Shown here piece by piece: positions 52,245 through 63,187 of a stretch of 64,000 bases of DNA. A program made the position numbers and the translations under genes. This DNA comes from Trichobilharzia regenti (taxonomy: Eukaryota; Platyhelminthes; Trematoda; Strigeidida; Schistosomatidae). The notes beneath the pieces are model-generated. The model was not told the DNA's origin, ran no database searches, and saw nothing but the letters and a program-made list of their open reading frames with translations. Each line of letters opens with the position of its first letter. Positions within the stretch are counted from its first letter, which is position 1. The DNA is taken from contig OX235263.1 of NCBI GenBank assembly GCA_944472135.2, forward strand, positions 1,347,517 through 1,411,516. The letters are read 5' to 3'.

Positions 52245-55184
52245 GTGGTGGAAGTAAAAGACTGTATAATCAACCCGGAGATGAAGAGATTAGACGCTGA
52301 GTTGTCAAGGCAAGAAATCTTTCTAAAAACATTAGCTAGGTTTCGAAATTTTATAGCAATAACTTTGTACATACTCACCAAATTGTCAACAGGTGAGTCA
52401 GTGATCTACTCCGGTCACCCAGAAGATAACCACACGCACACCGAGGGCGTGGCTATCATGATGTCACCAACGGCAACGAAAGCCCTGATACAATGGGAGG
52501 CGATTTCGTCCAGGATAATGACCGCCAGGTTCAACTCCAAAGGAAGGAAAGTGTCAATCATACAATGTTATGCACCCACAAACAACGCAGACCTCGAGAA
52601 GAAAGAAGAATTCTACAGGCAACTACAGGCAACAATGGACAATACTCCAGCTGGCGACATGAAAATACTAATGGGAGACATGAACGCCAAACTGGGACCA
52701 GACAATACGGGAAGGGAACTCATCATGGGTAGAGAAGCTCTAGGAGAAATGAATGAAAACGGAGAACTCTTCGCCGACTTCTGCGCCTTCAACGAACTGG
52801 TGATTGGTGGCAGTGTATACAAGCACAAAGATATCCACAAGGCTACATGGGTGTCACCAGACGGGCAAACCAAAAACCAAATCGACTTCATCTCAATCTC
52901 AAGGAAGTGGAGGCGCAGCCTACTGGACACAAAAGCAAGAAGAGGAGCAGACGTTGGCTCAGACCACTATCTCGTACAAGGGACAATCCAAATCAAATTA
53001 AAAGCTTTCAGGGAATCAGGAGCTGCAGATAGACCACAAGCCAATTTCAACACTCAAAAGCTGAAGGACCAGGCTACAAAGGACATCTTCATTGCAAGCA
53101 TAAAGGACAAAGTCGAGACACAAATCAACACTAGCGAAGAGGTCGGCGTTGAAAAGCACTGGAACAACTTGAAAACGGTGTGGAGCCAAACCTGCATAGA
53201 AATTCTAGGCAGAAAAAAGAGACAGGACAAACAGTGGCTCACTATGGACACTTGGAAACTAATAGAAGAGAGAAGGACAGTGAAGCAAAAGATTATCCAG
53301 TGCACGGACGAGCAACAAAAACAGGAGCTGAATGCAAGCTACAATACACTGAACAAAAGAGTGAAGAAAAGCGCCAGGGAAGACAAAAGAAAATATTATG
53401 AAACCATGGCTAACGAAGCAGAACAAGCTGCAGGCAAAGGAGACCTCGCCACACTCTACCAAACAACTAGGCACCTATCGGGCAAACGTTCGACACAGAT
53501 TAAGCCAATAAAGGACGACAATGGAAAGTCAATCACCAAAGAGGTGGAACAGAGAAAGCACTGGGTTGAACACTTCAAAAGACTTCTAAATCGTCCGCCA
53601 CCTACAACACGTCCAGCAATACCAACAACGGAAGCAGAACTACCAGTGAACACTGACCCCCCGACGAAATCAGAAGTCCTGAATGCAATCAAGATGCTTA
53701 AAACTGGGAAAACACCGGGACCAGATGGAATCCCAGCAGAGGCTTTGAAAATAGACCCAGAGACAACAGCGGACTTGATGACACCACTACTGGAGAAGGT
53801 GTGGAAAGAGGGCAAAGTACCCGAGGATTGGAAGAACAGTTACTTATTCAAACTTCCAAAGAAAGGAGACTTAAGTCAATGTAAAAACTGGCGGGGAATT
53901 ATGCTTCTGTCCATTCCAAGCAAGATACTAAGTCGCATCATCCTGGAGAGAATCAAACAAGCCCTAGATGAAAAACTTCGTCCGGAACAGGCTGGATTCA
54001 GGAGAAACAAATCATGTATTGATCAAATCGCCACTCTACGGATCATCATTGAACAAAGCTTGGAATGGCAGTCACCTCTCTATCTCAACTTCATCGACTT
54101 TGAAAAGGCCTTCGACAGCGTCGATCGAGAGGTCATTTGGAAACTACTTCGCTACTACGGGGTCCCATTGACAATTATACACCTCATCCAACAGTTATAC
54201 GACAATGCTGCATGCCAAGTAATCCACAACGGGAAACTTACGGAAGCCTTCGAAGTGAGGACGGGAGTGAGGCAAGGCTGTCTACTATCACCAATGATCT
54301 TCCTGATTGCAATTGATTGGATAATGCGACAGACAACGGCAACCAACGAGGGAACAGGCATAAAATGGACTGACACAAAAGACTTGGAGGATCTGGATTT
54401 CGCCGATGATATATGTCTGATTTCCCATAAACTGGAAGATATGCAAATGAAAAGTAACAAGTTGGCAGAAGAAGCATCAAAGATAGGACTTCACGTGAAC
54501 ATAGATAAAACAGAGGTGATGAAGATTCCTTGCCAACATCAACAGCAACAACAGACCACAATAAGCATAAATGGGAAGAACCTGAAAGAAACAACCTCCT
54601 TCACCTACCTGGGAAGCATCGTCTCAACTACAGGCGGAACTGACGAAGACATCAAAGCCAGAATCGGAAAAGCAAGACAAGCTTTCATTACTCTCAAATC
54701 TGTGTGGAGGTCAACAGCAATCAGCATCAAAAATAAGATCCGGATTTTCAACTCCAATGTGAAGTCAGTGCTACTATACGGATCAGAGACTTGGCGAGTC
54801 ATAAAGAGCATCTCAAACAAACTTCAAACCTTCATTAACAACTGTCTCCGCTCAATACTCAAGATCAGATGGCCAGAAAAGATCAGCAACAGGGATCTCT
54901 GGGAGCGAACCAATCAGGAACCGATTGTGAAACAAATAGGCAGAAAGAAATGGAGATGGATTGGCCATACGCTGAGGAAACCATCAAGTGACATCACTAG
55001 ACAAGCCCTCGAGTGGAACCCGAAAGGGAGGCGGCGAGTTGGTCGTCCAAGGGTGACTTGGAGGAGGTCATGTGAAGAGGAGATGAAAGCATGTGGGCAG
55101 ACCTGGAGCAGGGTGAAAAAGTTGTCAGAAAACCGAAGTCAATGGAGGTGCGCAGCTGAAGCCCTATGTTCCTCTAGGAACTAA
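52245..55184 (+). CDS. RTE-B endonuclease-reverse transcriptase, missing endonuclease N-terminus
   Basis: 979 codons. Residues 1-44 come from target-site DNA and are not part of the family. From about residue 45 the protein holds most of the endonuclease (GDMNAKLG at 143-150, KNQIDFIS at 210-217, GSDHYLV at 238-244), a linker with GPDGIPAEAL at 492-501, RT with FEKAFDSVD (619-627), RQGCLLSP (676-683) and FADD (719-722), a glutamine run at 765-770, and a C-terminal domain with KKWRWIGHTLRK (901-912) and GRPRVTWRRSCEE. The first endonuclease motifs (TWNVRT with catalytic Asn, ICESRW with catalytic Glu) are absent, so nicking activity is unlikely while RT could be intact. Whether it is transcribed is unknown, as no promoter of its own is left. 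Confidence 0.85.
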   Translation: MVEVKDCIINPEMKRLDAELSRQEIFLKTLARFRNFIAITLYILTKLSTGESVIYSGHPEDNHTHTEGVAIMMSPTATKALIQWEAISSRIMTARFNSKGRKVSIIQCYAPTNNADLEKKEEFYRQLQATMDNTPAGDMKILMGDMNAKLGPDNTGRELIMGREALGEMNENGELFADFCAFNELVIGGSVYKHKDIHKATWVSPDGQTKNQIDFISISRKWRRSLLDTKARRGADVGSDHYLVQGTIQIKLKAFRESGAADRPQANFNTQKLKDQATKDIFIASIKDKVETQINTSEEVGVEKHWNNLKTVWSQTCIEILGRKKRQDKQWLTMDTWKLIEERRTVKQKIIQCTDEQQKQELNASYNTLNKRVKKSAREDKRKYYETMANEAEQAAGKGDLATLYQTTRHLSGKRSTQIKPIKDDNGKSITKEVEQRKHWVEHFKRLLNRPPPTTRPAIPTTEAELPVNTDPPTKSEVLNAIKMLKTGKTPGPDGIPAEALKIDPETTADLMTPLLEKVWKEGKVPEDWKNSYLFKLPKKGDLSQCKNWRGIMLLSIPSKILSRIILERIKQALDEKLRPEQAGFRRNKSCIDQIATLRIIIEQSLEWQSPLYLNFIDFEKAFDSVDREVIWKLLRYYGVPLTIIHLIQQLYDNAACQVIHNGKLTEAFEVRTGVRQGCLLSPMIFLIAIDWIMRQTTATNEGTGIKWTDTKDLEDLDFADDICLISHKLEDMQMKSNKLAEEASKIGLHVNIDKTEVMKIPCQHQQQQQTTISINGKNLKETTSFTYLGSIVSTTGGTDEDIKARIGKARQAFITLKSVWRSTAISIKNKIRIFNSNVKSVLLYGSETWRVIKSISNKLQTFINNCLRSILKIRWPEKISNRDLWERTNQEPIVKQIGRKKWRWIGHTLRKPSSDITRQALEWNPKGRRRVGRPRVTWRRSCEEEMKACGQTWSRVKKLSENRSQWRCAAEALCSSRN
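52358..52367. repeat. Target-site duplication of RTE-B, left
   Basis: aataactttg at 52358-52367 recurs at 55207-55216. Confidence 0.88.
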
Positions 55185-55206
55185 AGGATACAATAATAAT
55201 AATAAT
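52368..55206 (+). mobile_element. RTE-B, 5'-truncated, otherwise undamaged
   Basis: Begins near 52372 at sequence equivalent to LTKLSTGESV of the endonuclease (compare 29100 on the minus strand) and ends at a stop (55182-55184) plus the tail ggatacaataataat. A perfect 10-base TSD and the absence of stops over 2.8 kb suggest a young insertion. It is the best source for the RTE-B RT sequence in the window. Confidence 0.9.
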
Positions 55207-55216
55207 AATAACTTTG

Positions 55217-55684
55217 GAGGATTTGAGAAGAGTTGACTTACACCGTCTATTACTAATCTTCAAGTATTTCACGATGTACACCTCATGATGCATAGCAACA
55301 AGATCTCTGGCAATACCACTGATAAAAGCACTTGTTCCCTTGAAAAAATACCTGTTTAGTACTTGTGCAGGGAATCCGAGGTATGTTCTTTTTTTTGTTA
55401 TCTCAATGTAATCGCTCCTAATAGAAAAAATTGTATACACAATTAGAGTTAAAATCGATAGGGTATATGTCAAGCTTTGATTGCACTAGAGATTTAGTTG
55501 TTCGATAAACCAGAACCAGTTTGGCGTCAGATATATAAATACAAGCCAAGAATTAAGGATATTCGTATAATTAACGAATTAATTATACTGGAAGAGTTCA
55601 GTGACACTTACCTATTAAACCTTACTCTCCAGTACGGATGTGTGAGAAGGAATAATCACACAGTTAACAGTGACCAGAACCGCA
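55217..55684. other. No feature recognised
   Basis: The target DNA of the RTE-B insertion continues here. No motif. Confidence 0.3.
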
Positions 55685-55795
55685 TTCTGTGGTTAGAACA
55701 CTCGCTGATCATGTAAATGGTTCGAGGTTCAATCCCCTAACGACTAACACCTGTTATCGGTTGGTCAGCCGGCGAAAATAAGTCTAACGATATCA
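55685..55795 (+). mobile_element. tRNA-like SINE head (SINE-C/D type)
   Basis: gtggttagaacactcgctga is like the A-box region of SINE-C/D heads, and ggttcgaggttcaatcccc holds a B box. The following cggttggtcagccggcgaaa resembles the SINE-C body in degraded form. Confidence 0.5.
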
Positions 55796-56044
55796 CATGC
55801 TGAAAATCCTATACGTGTACCAAACATACTTTGCCGTTTCAGGCTGTCATCGAAATTTTTTTTTAAAAATAAACAAAATATTTTTGAAATAGAATTCCGA
55901 CAGAATAACAAGTAGACGTGATTTATCTGTAACGTGTGATATATATTTGTGATTCCAAACATTCTGATCACAAATGTAAAAAGGCGAGAGAACATCAAGG
56001 TCGACATTTTTACTCATATGGATTAAAATGTCCGAAAATTTTTT

Positions 56045-56233
56045 TTTTTGATTATTTTGAATATAACTTGATTCCACACTGTATTTTTGGTACAAGTATG
56101 GAATTTTCAGCATGGATATTGGTGGCCCAAATTTCGCAGGCCGACCATAGATATCTGGTGTGCATCGGCATATGCTCGAACCCCGGACCGTGTGCATGGT
56201 CGTCGAGAGTCCTAACCACTGTGCCACCGACGC
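56045..56233 (-). mobile_element. SINE-C, tRNA-derived
   Basis: Minus strand: gcgtcggtggcacagtggtt (A box), B box near ggggttcgagcat, the usual body, and an A-rich tail at the left next to a run of T. Fifth family member in the window counting the head at 55685. Confidence 0.75.
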
Positions 56234-56539
56234 TTTGTGGTATCTTTTTTTTCTGAGTGAGATTGTCAGTCTTTGTTTAGTGATCGGAATCTGGTGATCG
56301 CCAGTGAATGATACTGATATATAAACAATTGTTTTGAGCATTGATGCAGTTCGTTTAATGTCTTTGTTCGACGCTTCTGTAGTGTTAAGTACATCTTAGA
56401 GGATGGTTATTGGCTAACGCTATTTTAATGAGATTTATATTTTTTCTTCGACGGTATCCCGTATACATACATGGTGGATACATTTAAGCAAGCTCCTAAC
56501 TAACACCTTTTTATATTTGATGCGAGAGAAAGACACTGT
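56234..56539. other. No feature recognised
   Basis: No motif seen. Confidence 0.3.
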
Positions 56540-57510
56540 CTTATTTATTTATTTAAACGCATAAAAAACTTGATACAATATGGCACCAAGAAGGATGCGC
56601 CACACAATAATAATAAAACAACATAAATCAAAACGAAACAAAGGAAGGAAGGAAAAGAAAAAATATATAATTAGAGAACGGATAAAGAACTTCATCTGGA
56701 AGGAAAACACTCATTCTTAACAAGTTCAAACAGTGTTCGTTAACTATCATCGCGAAGGGAAGAAAGAAGGAAATCGCAACACATTCACCATTGATTACGA
56801 TTCTTGGCCATATCCGATAACGTTTCGAGCCATCGATTTGAGCTATCTCTCAGACCCCAACCAGGGAGTCGTGACACACCAACCGATGCTAATCTAGCAC
56901 AAACATCCTTCATCCCACGACGCCACGTCATGGACTGACCACCTCTCCGCCTTCTCCATCCCGTCCCAGAGTTGGTTAGCGAACAGAGACCTGCACGAAA
57001 GCCTCTGGGGTGACATTCGGAGCACATATCCAAGCCACCGGAGCCGGTGTTTCCAGATGACGACATTCAATGAATGGTGATCTCCACTGTGTTCAAACAC
57101 ACACCGCCGAACCTCAGAATTACTCACGCGATGATGCCATCGAACGCAAGCAATCCTGCGGAGACAGCGATGGCCAAACACGCAAAGTCGCCGCACATCC
57201 TCAGCTCGGAGAGGCCAGGTTTCACAGGCGTAGAGGAGCGCAGCCCGCATCGAAGTATTTTATACCCGACCTTTGACAGCCCGTCTAACGTCGCGACGGC
57301 GCCATAGGTGGCTCAAGTTGATGTATGCCACCCTAGCCTTCATTATACGGTTGGAAATCTCATCCGTCACCCCTCCGCCAGCACTCACACAACTACCCAG
57401 GTACGCAAACTTATCAACAACTTCAAGCGGTTCATGTGCAAGAGTGAGTGCAGGTACAGGCTCCTGTCGCTGTCTGGTATATGTGGGCTTTCTGTAGACA
57501 AATCTACTTA
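56540..57510 (-). mobile_element. Non-LTR retrotransposon 3' end (C-terminal domain and 3' UTR)
   Basis: Minus strand 57250-56785 in two overlapping frames reads LLYACETWPLRAEDVRRLC, FGHRCLRRIACVRW, HRVSNSEVRRCVF and KHRLRWLGYVLRMSPQRL, then WRRRRGGQSMTWRRGMKD and RLPGWGLRDSSNRWLETLSD. These are the finger and tail motifs that follow the RT in RTE-like elements, but with a sequence distinct from RTE-A/B. 56540-56770 would be its 3' UTR. RT itself is missing, and 57490-57250 holds a short upstream piece. Confidence 0.7.
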
Positions 57511-58255
57511 CTGAAAATCCCGTCTACTCAGATAAATCTAAAAATAGTCGGCAGTCATTATTTTTCCACATGTTTGTTAACGATTTACTACTCTACAGTG
57601 TTTCCAATCAGTTGTCAAAAACGATGTTAATGCTTCTTTCTGAGTGCCAAAACAGAGACTGTCAACAGTACTGAACAGAACTTACTATTCAACCAAGCAA
57701 ATTATTATTAATATTATGGAGAAGAAATTTATGAAGCCTTAGTCATGAGACCTGGTAAACCTGCTCAATCTTTTCAAAAATTACTCATTATTACACTAAA
57801 ACTACCTTCTCCAACCAATTTCACATACCACGGGTTATTTACGTTACAGTATTCCCACTCTGTTTTCTCCCTCACTTTTTAAGTATGCGATTAATGATCC
57901 CCAATCCTAACAAAAAGCATGACTGTGAGTTGGAAGAATATGTCTTTTAAAACTATCAATTCTACCCAAAATGTATGGTGGGGATATTGTGACATGTACA
58001 GGAAATTCAGTCAGTGGACATAGATCAATTATAGGTAAAATTTGCTTTGCTAAAGTCTCATAGTGTTATACAGTAATATTAACTGATGACCACGTTTCGC
58101 GCACAAACTATTGCCACTCATATTGATATCAAGACACTACTCACTCACACAACTTTCCAACTTCGTTTATATAATTTCATTATTTTCCATCGTTTGATTT
58201 GATTGGTAGTAGTATTCTCTATATTCCCGGTATGAGTGGTGAGTCATTCCTGTTG
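57511..58255. other. No feature recognised
   Basis: AT-rich, with no motif. The start of the PLE below is abrupt. Confidence 0.3.
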
Positions 58256-58259
58256 CATG

Positions 58260-59253
58260 TGTTGGGTGTAGACTCGATCAATGGGATCACCAATATCCCC
58301 TGTCGTAGCAGATATATTTATAGACAGCTGGGGAAATAGTGCTCTCAATACATTTAATCCTACTCCAAAAATATGGTGGATATATGGGGATGACACTTTC
58401 ATAGTGTTAAAAATAGAAGATATCTCTAGCTTCCTGACACACATAAACTCACTAGTAGAGGGAATAAAATTGACACTTGAGTCGAAAGATAAACAAGGAG
58501 AATTAGCTGTGATGTTATATTGTAAAATTAAAAGAATAGAAGAAGGTACACTGCACACTAGTGTTTACAGAAAACCAACTCATTGTAAAAGATATTTAGA
58601 CTTAAATTCGTCTCATCCGTTAACTGTTGAGGCAGGTTTAGTGAAATGTCTAACAAGACGAGCCATAGCACTAAGTAGCACAAGAAAAGACTTAAATGAC
58701 GAAACAAAACAGATAGATGAAGCGTTGGTGTTAAATAACTATTCCATAAAATTCATTAGGAAGATCAGTAAAGACCAAAAACAAAATAAAAATAATTGTG
58801 GAACTAGTAATAATAACATAAATAAGAGAGAATATAAGTCATCTACAGTTATACCATATAAAGAGGGGACATCTGAGACCACCCTACGTAGGATTCCAAA
58901 TAAAGCAGGAATTAGGCTGGTGGTATTTAAACCTGAAAACTCACTCAGGGACAAGCTGTTTAGGTTGAAGGACCTAATTGACCCAATTAGACAAAATAAT
59001 ATTATTTACAAAATACCATGCAATGACCATGAAGTCAAGTATACAGGTCAAACTAATAGTTCGTGGGCAGTCAGTTTGTCAGAGCATAAGAAGTTAGCTA
59101 AGGTAAGAATGTTTGACCCCGAGAAGATAAGTAAGTTGAAAAAACAAACTCAGAAATTGCACTGCACTAACACACAATCACACAATAGGATGGGTGGGAG
59201 AGGGTTTAAGTTCCAAAAAGTAATCTATGTAGTTGGAGAGAAAATGGAAGATT
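58260..59253 (+). mobile_element. Penelope-like element fragment with a 324-codon open frame
   Basis: Starts inside the RT at MGSPISPVVADIF (motif B) and runs without a stop through the RT thumb into the nuclease region, ending near 59253. It belongs to a PLE type different from types 1 and 2 above. Both ends are truncated relative to a full element. The sequence tcgatcaatgggatc context at 58275 and cgagtctacaccg at 59280 are inverted to each other (tgtagactcga / tcgagtctaca) and flank the piece. Confidence 0.75.
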
Positions 59254-59255
59254 GA
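58281..59255 (+). pseudogene. PLE RT-endonuclease, N-terminally truncated
   Basis: 324 residues. RT motif B GSPISPVVADIF at 2-13, catalytic YGDDTFIV at 35-42, thumb motifs SVYRKPTHCKRYLDLNSSHP near 94-113, then a low-complexity Asn/Lys linker near 165-187 and the GIY-YIG start NIIYKIPC near 240-247 followed by VKYTGQTNSSWAVSLSEHKK (YIG reads YTG). The usual later nuclease residues (the Glu and Asn motifs) are not clear. The upstream two thirds of the RT are absent, so no active enzyme is expected, yet the frame is open. Confidence 0.75.
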
Positions 59256-59317
59256 TTACTGAATTCTTCCTGGTTCATCGAGTCTACACCGATGTGTGTT
59301 TTAAATTCGTAACGGGA

Positions 59318-59525
59318 AATAAATGTTCCCAAATCTATTCCGTTGATAGTGATTGATGCTGACAACTGCTTTTGTTGCTGTTGGTTGGATCGTTGGTTAT
59401 CTACATCACGTGCATCTTCTATATGTACACTTGAAGTCCTCCTGTCTTCCCTGGCTGCTTCTCCTTTTGAACTTGTTGGTTTTCGGCTTTAATTCTTCGA
59501 GTCTGTCTGACATTACACATAGAGC
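59318..59525 (-). mobile_element. RTE-A-like fragment, glutamine-rich region
   Basis: The minus strand carries the region between the RT FADD and thumb: LEELKPKTNKFKR-like, VQVHIEDA-like, the QQQQKQ-type stretch near 59370, and INGIDLGTF-like near 59330. Short and decayed. Confidence 0.55.
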
Positions 59526-60118
59526 ATATGAAGTAACTTGATAGACAAAAAATGTGGCTAAGTCATTTGCCTAAATCTCCGGATAAATCAAGGACAATGA
59601 ATATAATTGTAATGCAAAACTCTAACTTTACTTCGTTAAATAAAACATCTCCACTCTACCAGGTGAATAGGAATCTCCTTTTATCGAATAAAGCAAGATG
59701 AATATGACTTATTATTAATAGCAAGCAATAAATTAAATTACTATTTATCATTATTATTATTATCCATTTATGCCATATTCTAAATGCAATAGAAAATTAT
59801 CGACAAGTGGATTATTCCCTTCGTCTTTTAAGACGCAATCAAGGCAATACGTCAAAGAAGCATCATATGATAAGTTCTATCATTTTGAATGTATGCCTCA
59901 AATCTGAAGCGTGTTTCAGTCACTAGTTCTAATAAGAGTGAAGTAAGTAAGTTTTCATATGTTTTTTTTCTGTTTGCCCTTTTTTTCACCCTATACAGTA
60001 AATAATATTACAGCTGTGAGTGATTCAAACTTCGACAGAGAAAAGGCATTAGAAAATATGTTTCTGTACTCGATACCACAATGTGAAACATTTAACAACT
60101 ATCAGCTTAAGCACCCAA
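59526..60118. other. No feature recognised
   Basis: AT-rich with att repeats near 59750-59763. No gene seen. Confidence 0.35.
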
Positions 60119-60985
60119 TCATATATATATATATATATATATAAATTCATGGAAACTTCCCATTGTAACGTATAGAAAATCAAAACAAGTGATTCATCGA
60201 AGAGGCTCTCTTCCATAACGAATTTATTATCAAGCTGTACAATCCTACATATACGGTTTTTAAGAAGCTATACCCGGTGAGGGAATCGAATCATGAGTGT
60301 AAATATATAAAATAATAATAATAATACTAGTAGTAGTAGTGTGGAATGGAATTAAAATACTTGTTATTATTGAAATAATAGAAAAGATTTGTAACTCAGG
60401 TGGATGATTTGCAATTGATAGTGTTCTCTGAGCTCCTTGGTTTAATTGCGGAGCTTTCATCGTCTTTCTGGACGACATATTCAGCGCAGTATTTAGGATA
60501 AAGTGAAATGATTTAAATTTCTCCATGAGTCTCCCGGCAACCATATTTAGATATGTATTGACCGTTTTTTATTGATTGAGATTTTAAACTTTCTGATCAC
60601 CTGATTTATTTTTTTATTAACGTGTTTATTAATTGTGTTTTCATTTGAGTACAAGGCTTCTAGGAATTCCCTGGCACATTTGGTGTTTCCTCTGTTTAAG
60701 ATTTTGACATTATCCCAATCAAATTGATGTCCATAATCGTCTGTATGCATTGATACTAAAGAATTTATATCATGTCTTTTCACGGTTGATTTGTGTTCCT
60801 GAATTCTTATTCGAAGAGGACGCCCACTTTCGCCGATGTAAAGTTTGTTACAGTTCAAACAATTTATTTTATAAATGATGTTAATTTTATCTCCCTTTCC
60901 TATAGGATCTTTTGGTTTGCATAAGATCGAATTAAGCGATTCAGCTGGTTTGTGTGCTACATCTATATGAAACGGTTTCATTGTT
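60119..60985 (-). mobile_element. Penelope-like element, type 1, GIY-YIG domain and 3' end
   Basis: Minus strand. The nuclease frame (61017-60547) is followed by 3' UTR to 60145 and an AT tract at 60119-60143. The terminal 150 bases match, inverted, the terminus of the PLE at 15930-16135. The upstream (RT) side is cut at 60985 by an RTE-B insertion, and no continuation is visible beyond it. Confidence 0.75.
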
Positions 60986-61017
60986 ATTATCATATCCTTT
61001 AGTTCATAGAGGAACAT
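60547..61017 (-). pseudogene. PLE GIY-YIG endonuclease domain, readable
   Basis: 156 codons, of which the first dozen come from the adjoining RTE. The rest reads KINIIYKINCLNCNKLYIGE (GIY-YIG motif as IIY...YIG), GRPLRIRIQEHK with the catalytic Arg, SLVSMHTDDYGHQFDWDNVK, and REFLEALYSNENTINKH with the catalytic Glu and Asn/His. A Cys pair (CLNC) is present as in PLE nucleases. This is the most complete nuclease domain here, although it is detached from its RT. Confidence 0.75.
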
Positions 61018-61440
61018 AGGGCTTCAGCTGCGCACCTACATTGCCTTCTGTTTTCTGACAACTTTTTCACCCCGCTCCAGGTCTGTCCACATGCTTTCAT
61101 CTGCTCCTCACATGACCTCCTCCAAGTCACCCTTGGACGACCAACTCGCCGTTTCCCATTCAGTCGGGTTCCACTCGAGTAATGGCTTGTCTAGTGATGT
61201 CACTTGATGGTTTCCTCAGAATATGGCCAATCCATCTCCGTTTCTACTTGCCTATTTGTTTCACTATCGGCTCCTGATTAGTTCACTCTCAGAGATCCCT
61301 GTTTCTGATCATTTATGGCTGGCCATCTGATCTTCAGTATTGAGCGAAGACAACTGTTGATGACTGTTTGAAGTTTGTTTGAGGCGCTCGTTATGACTCG
61401 CCAAGACTCTGATCCGTATAGCAGCACTGACTTTACATTG
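60990..61440 (-). mobile_element. RTE-B 3' fragment
   Basis: Minus strand: AAT tail at the left, catatcctttagttcatagagg, C-terminal domain (EWNPTEWETAS from a small local insertion, as in 33.5 and 63.6 kb), the KWRWIGHIL region, and the end at CKVSAAIRIR (tgtaaagtcagtgctgc). cattgttatta occurs at 60979-60989 and 61436-61446, a possible TSD that partly overlaps the element. Confidence 0.8.
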
Positions 61441-61446
61441 TTATTA

Positions 61447-61640
61447 CACTAATAGTTAAGTGTCATATGGCAAGATAATTAATGTCATATATAGAATAAT
61501 TCATAGGATGTATAGAATTTGGACGAAGTGTGCAATTATAGGATTAGTAGGCAAATAGAATAAAAACAAAAACGTTACATAACATGGTGTGAAATTTGAT
61601 AAAATAGAATTCAATATTGTAAAGATAAAAATTATACCAC
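61447..61640 (-). repeat. Inverted PLE type 2 3' UTR fragment upstream of PLE 61.6 kb
   Basis: The reverse complement matches the PLE 3' UTR at 15700-15850 (tttcacaccatgttatgtaac, cctataattgcacac, catcctatgaattattctat). It directly precedes a plus-strand PLE whose own 3' UTR at 63060-63185 has the same sequence. Head-to-head arrangement as at 12785-12925. Confidence 0.7.
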
Positions 61641-63185
61641 GTTTGTATGGACTACCGAAAATACATAAGACAGGATTACCTCTCCGTCCAATCCTCCTTA
61701 TCACGGAATCGTTTAATGGCTAGCCGAAATACTGGAGCCAGTCAGAAGGCAAGTATCTAAGTTTTTCATTGGTGTTACGTTTAAATTTATTGATAGCATT
61801 AAAGATTGTAATGTCTCAGACAAAGCCCTGTTATCATGAGATGTGACGTCGCTATTTATCAATGTTCCTCTCATGGAAACTGTTTGCTATTTATGTGATT
61901 ATATTGATACACATGGTTTAGAAATAGGTTTGCCAACAATCCACCTTAAAGAAATTTCACTGAGATGCACGTTGAATGTTCAGTTCACTTTCAATAATGA
62001 GATCCATAGACAGAGAGATGGCATTGCCATGGGATCACCACTGGGTCCTTTGTTGGCTGATTGTTTTATGGCAAAGCTGGAAAATTCTCAACTGTCAAAC
62101 CATTGGTCATTTCAACATTTATAAAAGATACGTAGACGACACTTTCGACATCTGCGATAATAACTTCATTCTTGATGATGTCTTGTTTGCTTTCAACAAC
62201 TGCCATCCTTCTTTACAATTCCCCATTGAAAAGCAAGCTTAAATAAGTATTCCATTTCTTGATGTGTGCCTTAGCAGACGTAATGATGAATCTCTCAAAA
62301 GATTTATTCACCAGAAACGTACATGGAAGGGAAAACTAACTAATTTTTACAGTTGGGTGCCTATTTCCAGGAAAAGGAACTTCATTTATTCACTCTGCTT
62401 TAGGATTAGGAAAATTTGTAATTTTGATTGCGTTGACTCTGAACTTGACTTCTTAAAAGCCATGCTTGTAGGAAACGGTTACCTTAACCGATTTATTGAC
62501 AGCAACATGAAAGATAAGCAGTCTAAACTGGTCACCAATTCAGTTTCAAAGAAAACCTTATTCATGAACTTGGAATTCAAAGGTGATCAAGCTTCAGATA
62601 TGCTCAAAAATCGTTTCTCTAAATCAGTCAGTAAGACGTTCCCTGCAGCTAAATTACATATGACGTTCACGAGCCACAAATTGTTCTCTACCTGTGTAAG
62701 ATATTAGCTCCCCCGTCTGACCACCTCCATGTACATCTACCAGTTCACCTACTCTTGTGGATCAAGGTACATTGGCCGTAGTCAGAGAAGGCTGTAAAGA
62801 CAGCTGAGGCCTTGGCAATTCATGACTTTAAGCCAGACGTGTGTGTACAAAAGAAGTATGCACAATTCCTACTTCTACCTTGGCCGTAGAGGGATAGACA
62901 TCTATTTATTTTGTTTATTTAGATATTCCATGTACTTCTGCCTTATTACTTCGATTATTCTTATTATTATTATTATCATCACTATTCTCACTCATAATCT
63001 TTTCCACTTGACCCCTTGTCATTTTAAACCCAAAATAATTCATTTGTATACTTTTTATTTTTACAGTATTAAATTCTATCTTATCAAATTTCACACCATG
63101 TTATGTAACATTTTATATTCGTATACAAATCTTATAATTATGTACACCTTTCCCAAATCTATACACCTCATGTATTATTCTACGA
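61641..63185 (+). mobile_element. Penelope-like element, type 2, RT to 3' UTR
   Basis: Plus strand. IIPRLYGLPKIHKTGLPLRP (61631-61690, the conserved RT region before motif A), TSLFINVPL (motif A region), RDGIAMGSPLGPLLAD (motif B, intact), KRYVDDTFDIC (motif C, both Asp kept), thumb and LEFKGDQASDMLKNRF. The nuclease begins at 62730 (YQFTYSCGSRYIGRSQRRL) but then jumps to the C-terminal tail AEALAIHDFKPDVCVQKKY (62806-62860), so the middle of the nuclease is deleted. The 3' UTR runs to 63185. Confidence 0.78.
61843..62707 (+). pseudogene. PLE type 2 reverse transcriptase, two frameshifts
   Basis: Frames 61843-62124, 61976-62242 and 62264-62707 in succession cover motifs A to C and the thumb: RNFIYSLCFRIRKIC, LVGNGYLNRFIDSNMKDKQS, TLFMNLEFKGDQ. 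The breaks are at 62105 (single-base change of frame before YKRYVDD) and 62240. Best preserved PLE RT core in the window apart from these. Confidence 0.75.
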
Positions 63186-63187
63186 TG

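Noticed and set aside
52245..52370. The first 44 codons of the RTE-B open frame as a native N-terminus
   Set aside because: The sequence lies outside the TSD (52358-52367) and does not resemble the endonuclease start seen at 29.3 kb. It is target DNA read in frame by chance.
58275..59292. A CRISPR-like or attachment-site structure from the inverted flanks of the PLE piece
   Set aside because: Only one short inverted pair is present, with no array or integrase. The organism is a eukaryote by its element content.
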